Shown one piece after another: positions 1-4,335 of a stretch of 5,340 nt of DNA. The stretch spans positions 1 to 5,340 of the forward strand of contig JAUWGN010000086.1 in NCBI GenBank assembly GCA_030606385.1. The letters run 5' to 3'. The notes beneath the pieces were generated by a model. That model saw nothing but the letters and a program-made list of their open reading frames with translations. It was not told the DNA's origin and searched no databases. Each line of letters opens with the position of its first letter. Positions within the stretch are counted from its first letter, which is position 1. This DNA comes from Dehalococcoidia bacterium. GTDB taxonomy: Bacteria; Chloroflexota; Dehalococcoidia; GIF9; AB-539-J10. The translations under genes were made by a program, and so were the position numbers.

Positions 1-1
1 G

Positions 2-544
2 CTTAACGGGTCTCCTGTTAAATTTAAAAGTGAGGAATTTGACCTGGTCACTTTAGGAGCAAAGTGGACCGAGGGTTGTTATTGTCTCGCAGATAATTCA
101 CTCAAAGGGATAATTCCCAAACTGATCACGGGCTATGAAAATGTAGTGATAGATTCGCCGGCTGGACTGGAGCATCTCAATCGAAGAGTAGTATCACATA
201 TAAGTGACCTGTTTGTGTTGTCAGATTCCTCGTTGAAATCTATGAAGCACATAGAAAGAATGAAGCGCATTATTGAAGGGGTAAAGATAACCTATGATTA
301 CTTCTATCTGATAGGAAATTATGAGTTTAACGGAGAGGTGGAAGAGCGTCTCCAGAACTTAAGTCAGCACTATCTGGGGAAAATAGACTATGATACTAAT
401 GTCAAGGACTATAATTTAAAAGGAAAATCACTATGGGATTTACCCGAAGATTCGCCCGCCTGCTTATCAGTCAGAAAATTATTGAAAAGGATCCAGGAAA
501 CTGACACAAACCACTTTCAGGTCAGGCAGGAATTATTAACTTAA
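2..544 (+). CDS. CooC/AcsF-like nickel-insertion ATPase, C-terminal part (5' end outside window)
   Basis: The frame is open from base 2 to the TAA at 542-544, giving 180 visible residues; start codon and P-loop lie to the left. The visible part fits the CooC/AcsF branch of the MinD/SIMIBI P-loop ATPases, cytoplasmic dimers that use ATP to deliver nickel to CO dehydrogenase or acetyl-CoA synthase. Diagnostic features are GCYC at visible residues 25-28 (codons 74-85), matching the CxC metal site of CooC, and the switch II segment VVIDSPAGLEHLNRR at residues 48-62, whose AGxEHxxR core is typical of CooC. It is followed by the strand and helix DLFVLSDSSLKSMKHIERM, resembling the VsDpS region of the family. 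The switch II reads DSPAG where I would expect an acidic residue before AG (for example DxEAG), a possible subfamily difference. An initiation at the internal ATG at 146 would lose the CxC motif, so it is not the start. The client enzyme is not visible. The family call is firm; nickel specificity is inferred. Confidence 0.85.
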   Translation, partial: LNGSPVKFKSEEFDLVTLGAKWTEGCYCLADNSLKGIIPKLITGYENVVIDSPAGLEHLNRRVVSHISDLFVLSDSSLKSMKHIERMKRIIEGVKITYDYFYLIGNYEFNGEVEERLQNLSQHYLGKIDYDTNVKDYNLKGKSLWDLPEDSPACLSVRKLLKRIQETDTNHFQVRQELLT

Positions 545-562
545 GCCCATTAATACTCTCCA

Positions 563-592
563 TTGACAACTACATGGTGACAAGCATATAGT
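563..592 (+). promoter_or_regulatory. Sigma70-type promoter candidate ahead of the ferredoxin gene
   Basis: A perfect -35 box TTGACA at 563-568 is followed by an 18-base spacer and TATAGT at 587-592, five of six matches to the -10 consensus. It lies just after the stop of the CooC-like gene, in a spacer with no other gene. Transcription would begin near 599 and leave an untranslated leader of about 110 bases before the ATG at 712. This would allow the downstream genes to be expressed apart from the CooC-like gene. The call rests on motif match alone. Confidence 0.5.
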
Positions 593-615
593 AAAAAGCG
601 TTTGTGTGGTGGGCG

Positions 616-673
616 GAGGTTGCTTCCTCAAGGCGGACAATAGGTTGTAATTCTAAATCACCATTTAAGGTGA
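616..673 (+). promoter_or_regulatory. Leader region with two short inverted repeats
   Basis: Inside the presumed leader of the ferredoxin gene are two small inverted repeats. GAGG 616-619 pairs with CCTC 626-629 around a six-base loop. TCACC 658-662 pairs perfectly with GGTGA 669-673 around ATTTAA. The second is a dyad of operator-like size ending 26 bases before the Shine-Dalgarno site. Stems of 4-5 pairs are weak as RNA hairpins and no known riboswitch class is recognised, so a protein-binding site or chance are both possible. Confidence 0.2.
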
Positions 674-711
674 GAAATACTTGCTCAAATTTGGAAGAGG
701 GAGGATAAGAA

Positions 712-1551
712 ATGTGCCGGTATTGTGTCGAATATGGAGGTGGCACCAAGTGGTATCTCAATCCTGATAACTACCGTGATGAGCTTTACACTTCTGGAGC
801 TCATGAAGCTACTGTGAAGATGCTATCCGGTGTGCAAAAAAATAGCTTTGATGTAGGCGCCATGTCAATCGCCGATGAATCAGCGCCAGATTTGTATTCT
901 ACGGATAGCTTGAGCGTGGGTATGGAGCAGATGATCGGTCATGGCGGGCAAGTCGTTCCTTTAGAAGATGCCCTCAAGATAATAGACCTTTGTAGGGAAC
1001 CTTTTCTTCTCATGCACTGCGCCTGCCGCAGGTATTTTGGCAAGACGGATATCCTGCGTTGCCTCTACCTCTGGCCACAAGTAATCGAAACTGCCTTAAA
1101 AGAGAGACCCTGGGAGAAAGATTCAAGAATCCTCTCTAAAGAAGAAGCAAAGGAGTTCGAGATAGACTGCGATAAAAAAGGATTTCTGCATTCAATTTGG
1201 CATGCCGCTGTTGATACTGATGGAATTCTTCCCATGGTAATGTGTCATTGCACCGCTACTGATTGTATACCCACAAAGTTCAGGGTATCTTACGGTGTGA
1301 TAAATGCTCAGCGTAAGGGCGAATATGTAGCTGAGGTCGACCTGGCAAAGTGTAAGGAGGGATGCAAGGAATATCCGGCGTGTATGCACCGCTGCCAGTT
1401 CGGCGCAATGAGGTATTCTCCGGTAGAACGCGTGATGTACATTGATCCTCAAGCGTGTTTTGGTTGTGGACTATGCCGGCCAGCTTGTCCCTATGGAGCA
1501 ATAAAGCTGGTGGATCGGTCATCGTACCCTTCTCTGGTGGATAATTGGTGA
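712..1551 (+). CDS. Multi-cysteine 4Fe-4S ferredoxin-like protein with N-terminal CxCR and CxCx4C motifs
   Basis: This 279-residue cytoplasmic protein probably transfers electrons through at least two and perhaps three iron-sulfur clusters. It starts at ATG 712, seven bases after GGGAGG at 699-704. It has 18 cysteines. The N-terminus begins MCRYC (Cys2, Cys5) followed by GGGTKWYLNPDNY, then GGQVVPLEDALKI and HCACRR (Cys103, Cys105, then Cys117), and HSIWHAAVDTDG before CHCTATDC (Cys178, Cys180, Cys185). From memory this order matches a family annotated only as 4Fe-4S binding protein in sulfate reducers and other anaerobes. The C-terminus carries a two-cluster ferredoxin domain: CKEGCKEYPACMHRC (Cys214, 218, 224, 228) and CFGCGLCRPACP (Cys249, 252, 255, 259). 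The second motif is canonical CX2CX2CX3CP, whereas the first is stretched to CX3CX5CX3C. No signal peptide or membrane segment is visible. A second ferredoxin follows after 35 bases, so the two are probably partners. The physiological electron partner is unknown. Confidence 0.88.
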   Translation: MCRYCVEYGGGTKWYLNPDNYRDELYTSGAHEATVKMLSGVQKNSFDVGAMSIADESAPDLYSTDSLSVGMEQMIGHGGQVVPLEDALKIIDLCREPFLLMHCACRRYFGKTDILRCLYLWPQVIETALKERPWEKDSRILSKEEAKEFEIDCDKKGFLHSIWHAAVDTDGILPMVMCHCTATDCIPTKFRVSYGVINAQRKGEYVAEVDLAKCKEGCKEYPACMHRCQFGAMRYSPVERVMYIDPQACFGCGLCRPACPYGAIKLVDRSSYPSLVDNW

Positions 1552-1572
1552 CCTGGAAAGTGAATATGGGCG

Positions 1573-1579
1573 AAAGGAG
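1573..1579 (+). promoter_or_regulatory. Ribosome binding site that decides the start of the second ferredoxin
   Basis: AAAGGAG at 1573-1579 stands seven bases before ATG 1587. It supports that start over upstream in-frame candidates TTG 1545, GTG 1548 and ATG 1566. GTG 1548 would overlap the preceding stop codon as GTGA and has a weaker GGTGG at 1536-1540, so a minor longer form cannot be excluded. Confidence 0.65.
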
Positions 1580-1586
1580 CGATGAA

Positions 1587-1961
1587 ATGGAATATACACA
1601 TATAACACCAAGACCAGTTATTCATGTGGATGAAGAGGCATGTGGAAACGCGATATTGTGCTTAAAGTGTGTGAAGGCTTGCTTAGAAGCGGGCCCCAAT
1701 TGTATCGGATTTATGAACACTGAGCCTCCTCCGGTGGGAGAAAATGCCCCCCAAAGATTGGAGGATATACCACACAAGATAATTTCCACCGTTATGGTAA
1801 ACTGCAATGGTTGCGGGAAGTGCGTTGAAGCCTGCCCTAAAGGAGCTCTCACATTGGAGATGCCTGAACCCCAGGTGCCGACAGTGAGAGTTCAACGATC
1901 AGACATTATCTTCTGCTTTACCCTTAGAGATGGCACAAAAACCTTTCCCAGAGATGATTGA
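1587..1961 (+). CDS. Small two-cluster 4Fe-4S ferredoxin with atypical first cluster motif
   Basis: From ATG 1587 the product is 124 residues, cytoplasmic, with no membrane segment. Two cysteine groups are visible. The first, in EEACGNAILCLKCVKAC, is Cys19, Cys25, Cys28, Cys32 (CX5CX2CX3C), with a further Cys39 close behind. The second, CNGCGKCVEACP, is Cys73, Cys76, Cys79, Cys83 (CX2CX2CX3CP), the canonical 4Fe-4S signature. About 40 residues, including a proline-rich EPPPVGENAP stretch, separate the two, longer than in compact 2[4Fe-4S] ferredoxins. The C-terminal tail of about 35 residues has one more cysteine, Cys110. The likely role is low-potential electron transfer together with the larger iron-sulfur protein 35 bases upstream; together they resemble split electron-transfer subunits of a larger redox complex. 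The electron donor and acceptor cannot be told from the window. An alternative is a structural iron-sulfur subunit rather than a free carrier. Confidence 0.85.
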   Translation: MEYTHITPRPVIHVDEEACGNAILCLKCVKACLEAGPNCIGFMNTEPPPVGENAPQRLEDIPHKIISTVMVNCNGCGKCVEACPKGALTLEMPEPQVPTVRVQRSDIIFCFTLRDGTKTFPRDD

Positions 1962-2045
1962 ACTTTGAGAGAGTAAATTTTACCAGCCATAGTGGACTCT
2001 GCCACATAAAAGGAGTTCCCGATAGCACATCGAGACTGCACAAGC

Positions 2046-2050
2046 AGGAG
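2046..2050 (+). promoter_or_regulatory. Ribosome binding site for a GTG start
   Basis: AGGAG at 2046-2050 ends five bases before GTG 2056. An ATG at 2051 lies even closer but is out of frame and meets a stop after two codons (ATG CCG TGA). The frame upstream of 2056 is closed by TAG at 2023-2025 with no other good start, so GTG 2056 is the start. Confidence 0.6.
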
Positions 2051-2055
2051 ATGCC

Positions 2056-2721
2056 GTGATTAAGGCAAAGCAACTTCAGGTTGTCGCCGGAGCCTATTTG
2101 TCCGGTATGGGTTATTACGTGGAGATCTCGCCGGAGATACCGAATACCGACCTTAAGCCCGATGTCGTCGGGATAAAGCCTAAGTTAGAGCAGATCAAAC
2201 TTCGCCTGGAAAATAAGGGAGGGGCACCAACTGGCTTCCTGTATTTACTCAGTGAGGATGAGTGGACGCCTACGGAGTCCATAGTGGAAAAGACCGGGTT
2301 CAACGAAGATTTTGTCAAAGCCGTGTTGCGGGATAGCGAGGAGGACGGTTGGATTAAAAGTAAAAATGAACCAGCAGACAAAGTCTTCTGGAAGATCGAC
2401 CGTTACCGGCTACCAGCCGAAGAATGTGTGATGATGTGTTGCGGCGCTGAAGACGCTTTGGGTGCATTAGATGTCCTGGAGGGATTAAAGGGCTGTTTCA
2501 ATAGAGGATATGTCCTTTTCCCATATCAGGTAGATGAGGAGTTTCTGGACAGGTGCTTTCAAAGTGAAATAGGCGTTTTATTCTTTGACGAAAGGATTGT
2601 CAGCTTCAGAGAAATGGTACCAGCCAAACATCTTGAGATTAAGAACTTTAAGACTTACTCTACAATCTGTGAGAAGATAGTGGTTGATAACTATGTCATG
2701 CGCACCGGTGAATATTTTTGA
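2056..2721 (+). CDS. Predicted winged-helix protein with nuclease-like flanking halves, function unknown
   Basis: This 221-residue protein is not recognised by name. Residues 1-45 (AGAYLSGMGYYVEISPEIP, then KPDVVGIKP) look like the opening helix and beta hairpin of a restriction-endonuclease-like PD-(D/E)XK fold, with Asp36 at the expected acidic position. Residues about 58-103 (FLYLLSEDEWTPTESIVEKT through EEDGWIKSK) read as a winged helix-turn-helix: helix, short TPTES turn, recognition helix, and a wing ending in GWIKSK. Residues about 122-190 return to an alternating pattern, with a strand (ECVMMCCG), a helix (DALGALDVLEGL) and strands (RGYVLFP, IGVLFFDERIVSF), like the second half of such a nuclease. 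The catalytic E-x-K expected after the first strand is absent, so an inactive DNA- or ligand-binding fold is more likely than a nuclease. It lies 94 bases after the ferredoxin pair on the same strand and may regulate the locus. The fold call is inference from residue pattern; it could equally be an unrelated conserved protein. Confidence 0.75.
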   Translation: MIKAKQLQVVAGAYLSGMGYYVEISPEIPNTDLKPDVVGIKPKLEQIKLRLENKGGAPTGFLYLLSEDEWTPTESIVEKTGFNEDFVKAVLRDSEEDGWIKSKNEPADKVFWKIDRYRLPAEECVMMCCGAEDALGALDVLEGLKGCFNRGYVLFPYQVDEEFLDRCFQSEIGVLFFDERIVSFREMVPAKHLEIKNFKTYSTICEKIVVDNYVMRTGEYF

Positions 2722-2742
2722 TGACCTAGTTCACGTAGATAG

Positions 2743-3027
2743 GTGACACATGAGTTGCGATACAGTTCTGCGGGAAAGAAGAAGTGGTTTTTTGCTTAAG
2801 TGTTGCAATCAGTTACAGATACAAAAGAAGACACCGCAGTTGCCACCCTTCCGGGAGATATAGCTACTGCCGTTGAAACTTGCAGCATTATTGGCTGGCA
2901 ATATGGATGTGATAGAGACCTAGATATTGAAAAAAACCTGGGGACATAAAGATGATACAACTCTGGATGGGCAGAAGGCAATTATGCCAGATGGAAATAG
3001 CAAGATTGTTCTATGAGTGTGACACAT
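2743..3027 (+). repeat. Nine-base direct repeats bracketing the spacer
   Basis: GTGACACAT occurs at 2743-2751 and again at 3019-3027, 276 bases apart, and the two copies enclose almost the whole spacer. The second copy, with the preceding T, forms the dyad TGTG-A-CACA at 3018-3026. Such short repeats could be a target duplication left by an insertion or paired protein-binding sites. No terminal inverted repeats or transposase remnant are seen between them, and a chance nine-base match is possible. Confidence 0.2.
2800..3016 (+). pseudogene. Possible decayed or frameshifted small coding region
   Basis: Reading from GTG 2800 gives 49 residues to TAA 2947-2949, beginning VLQSVTDTKEDTAVATLPGD and continuing IATAVETCSIIGWQYGC. 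A second frame reopens after TAG 2921-2923 and gives KKTWGHKDDTTLDGQ followed by KAIMPDGNSKIVL up to TGA 3014-3016. Both segments have protein-like composition, and they overlap at the A7 run 2930-2936, where a one-base slip would join them into about 72 residues. No good Shine-Dalgarno site precedes GTG 2800 and no family is recognised. It may be the remnant of a gene, a frameshifted small gene, or simple chance. Strand and boundaries are tentative. Confidence 0.25.
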
Positions 3028-3044
3028 CATAGGGGGTGAGTAGA

Positions 3045-4322
3045 ATGAGCGAAAATAAACAAGGGGAAAAGGGTGTAATTGAGCTGACGGACCGAGTGGC
3101 ACTGGAAATAATAAGAACGTCACTTATAAAAAGCATATTGAGGCAGGTAGTAAATGAAATAGACCCAAAGTCAGCCTCAAGGCTGACGCGGACGCTCCTG
3201 AGGAAAGACTCCGAACTCACAACTACCATTCTGGAGAACTTTCCTTTCCTTACCAACGCCGTTATCGCTGCCGTGAATGAGACTTTGCAATCTTTGCAGA
3301 AAATGCCCCCGGGCACGATTTCCGCCTCTATTCCAGCAGGCATTAAGGATATTGATGCCCGGGAAATCGGCGAAACCGTAAATTCGCTTGCGCAAGCTTT
3401 AAACACAGCACACAAAGAAAACCCAACACTTCTTGCCGATACCTTCTCCCCATTTATTACCAACCTCATCTCATCCACTGATTTCGGTGAGCTCGGGGAG
3501 ACAATAGAGGGCTCATCAGAGGATATCCTGGCTATGGTAAGAGCATCAAATGAAGTGCTGTGGACAAATCTGGGCAAGGTAATGAGTATGGGGGCGGTAC
3601 TTCCTGCGATTATAAACCTAATTGTTAAAAGCTTAAAGGAGACTCTACCGCAAATTGAGGGGGTGATGGGAGATGTCTTGCCAATTGGCGACTTCGCCCC
3701 TGAAGTGGTCGACGAGATGGTCTCTGGTATGCCGCTAATAAAGGAGGTTGATGCCCGGGAAATCGGCGAGGTGATCAATTCGCTCCTTGGGATAATGGGG
3801 GGTCTGCTGCATACGCTGGGCATACTCCTGGGAAAAGAAGCTCCTATGACCCGGGAGCTCATTTCACAGAAATTACGAGATACCCTTTCAACCATTGACC
3901 CGGAAAAGTTCGCTGAAGCGACGATAGCCCTTTCTGAAGCTGGCGAAGGAATGATAGATACTGTAACCGATGTGTTAATGGAGAACCCGGAGTTCATGTT
4001 CTCTGCTATCTCGACAACCCCCGCAGTGGTAAACTCGCTTGTCCGAAGCTCCAACAGGGCGATATCGAAAATCGCTGAAATTCCACCAGAGCTCCTGGGA
4101 GCGATGCTTTCTGAGACAATAGCTGGTATCGATACCAGGGAGGTCAGCGAATTACTGAACTCCTTGATTCGCACTATAAATGGCATACATGAAACCAATC
4201 CAAAGCTTCTGACCGACCCCCTCTCCAGGATTATATCGGGCGTGGACAGTGGTGAAGCGAGGAAACTGGGGAATTATCTCATGGAGGACTTGAGGGTTTT
4301 GCTCGGGCAGGCTCAAAAATGA
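3045..4322 (+). CDS. Cysteine-free all-helical protein of about three 130-residue repeats, function unknown
   Basis: The protein is 425 residues from ATG 3045, eight bases after the GGGGG of the site GGGGGTGAG at 3032-3040; an in-frame GTG at 3036 lies within that site and is rejected. No family is recognised. The core motif recurs three times: IDAREIGETVNSL at residues 103-115, VDAREIGEVINSL at 235-247 and IDTREVSELLNSL at 362-374, spaced 132 and 127 residues. The first and third copies also share NPxLL (126-130 and 385-389) and a following SxxI stretch. A weaker half-motif (IDPKSASRL, TDFGELGET, IDPEKFAEA, VDSGEARKL) starts near Asp40, Asp146, Asp285 and Asp401, so each unit seems to have two halves. 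Predicted structure is nearly all amphipathic helix; stretches such as GAVLPAIINLIV and LLGIMGGLLHTLGILLG are hydrophobic but not clear membrane spans. There is no signal peptide and no cysteine, in contrast to its iron-sulfur neighbours. It precedes the HgdB-like gene by 13 bases, which suggests an accessory or scaffold role for that enzyme. Confidence 0.9.
   Translation: MSENKQGEKGVIELTDRVALEIIRTSLIKSILRQVVNEIDPKSASRLTRTLLRKDSELTTTILENFPFLTNAVIAAVNETLQSLQKMPPGTISASIPAGIKDIDAREIGETVNSLAQALNTAHKENPTLLADTFSPFITNLISSTDFGELGETIEGSSEDILAMVRASNEVLWTNLGKVMSMGAVLPAIINLIVKSLKETLPQIEGVMGDVLPIGDFAPEVVDEMVSGMPLIKEVDAREIGEVINSLLGIMGGLLHTLGILLGKEAPMTRELISQKLRDTLSTIDPEKFAEATIALSEAGEGMIDTVTDVLMENPEFMFSAISTTPAVVNSLVRSSNRAISKIAEIPPELLGAMLSETIAGIDTREVSELLNSLIRTINGIHETNPKLLTDPLSRIISGVDSGEARKLGNYLMEDLRVLLGQAQK
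3352..3769 (+). repeat. 22-base identical direct repeat inside the repeat-protein gene
   Basis: Bases 3352-3373 and 3748-3769 are identical over 22 positions (core GATGCCCGGGAAATCGGCGA), exactly 396 bases (132 codons) apart. A shorter match ATTCGCT follows at a similar offset in both. Identity extends to synonymous positions, although the flanking protein sequence has diverged strongly. The third protein repeat, near 4131, encodes the same motif with different codons. This supports internal duplication of the unit, with either a later conversion event or selection at the DNA level. Confidence 0.8.
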
Positions 4323-4335
4323 AAGGAGACGGAAA

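Larger units (their letters stand above)
2722..3044 (+). other. 323-base spacer without an intact gene
   Basis: No convincing intact gene, RNA gene or terminator is visible. The stretch holds a 49-codon frame from GTG 2800, a second protein-like frame that reopens at 2924 and ends at TGA 3014-3016, an A7 run at 2930-2936 where the two overlap, and a nine-base direct repeat GTGACACAT at 2743-2751 and 3019-3027. A T6 run at 2788-2793 is not preceded by a stable hairpin. The last bases supply the ribosome binding site of the next gene. I found no good -35/-10 pair here. Confidence 0.6.

Noticed and set aside
1192..1895. Several minus-strand frames of 70-86 codons
   Set aside because: All are shadows of the two ferredoxin genes; the cysteine motifs on the + strand fix the true frames.
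2051..2058. ATG at 2051 as start of the winged-helix gene
   Set aside because: It is out of frame with the long frame and stops after two codons; GTG 2056 is used instead.
2115..2381. Minus-strand open frame of 88 codons
   Set aside because: It is antisense to the winged-helix gene and serine-rich, with no recognisable domain.
2724..2746. Short inverted repeat ACCTA / TAGGT after the stop of the winged-helix gene
   Set aside because: Five pairs with an eleven-base loop and no T run; not distinguishable from chance.
2768..2793. Possible intrinsic terminator ending in T6
   Set aside because: The only stem before the T run is about four pairs (TTCT with AGAA) and does not abut the Ts, so it is too weak to call.
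2750..2863. Small frame from ATG 2750, 37 codons
   Set aside because: No good ribosome binding site, the composition is not protein-like, and it overlaps the better frame from GTG 2800.
3011..4198. A 395-codon open frame on the minus strand
   Set aside because: It lies antisense to the helical repeat gene, its product is extremely serine-, isoleucine- and valine-rich as expected from reversed codons, and it has no family signature, while the + strand frame shows protein-level repeats and a good ribosome binding site.
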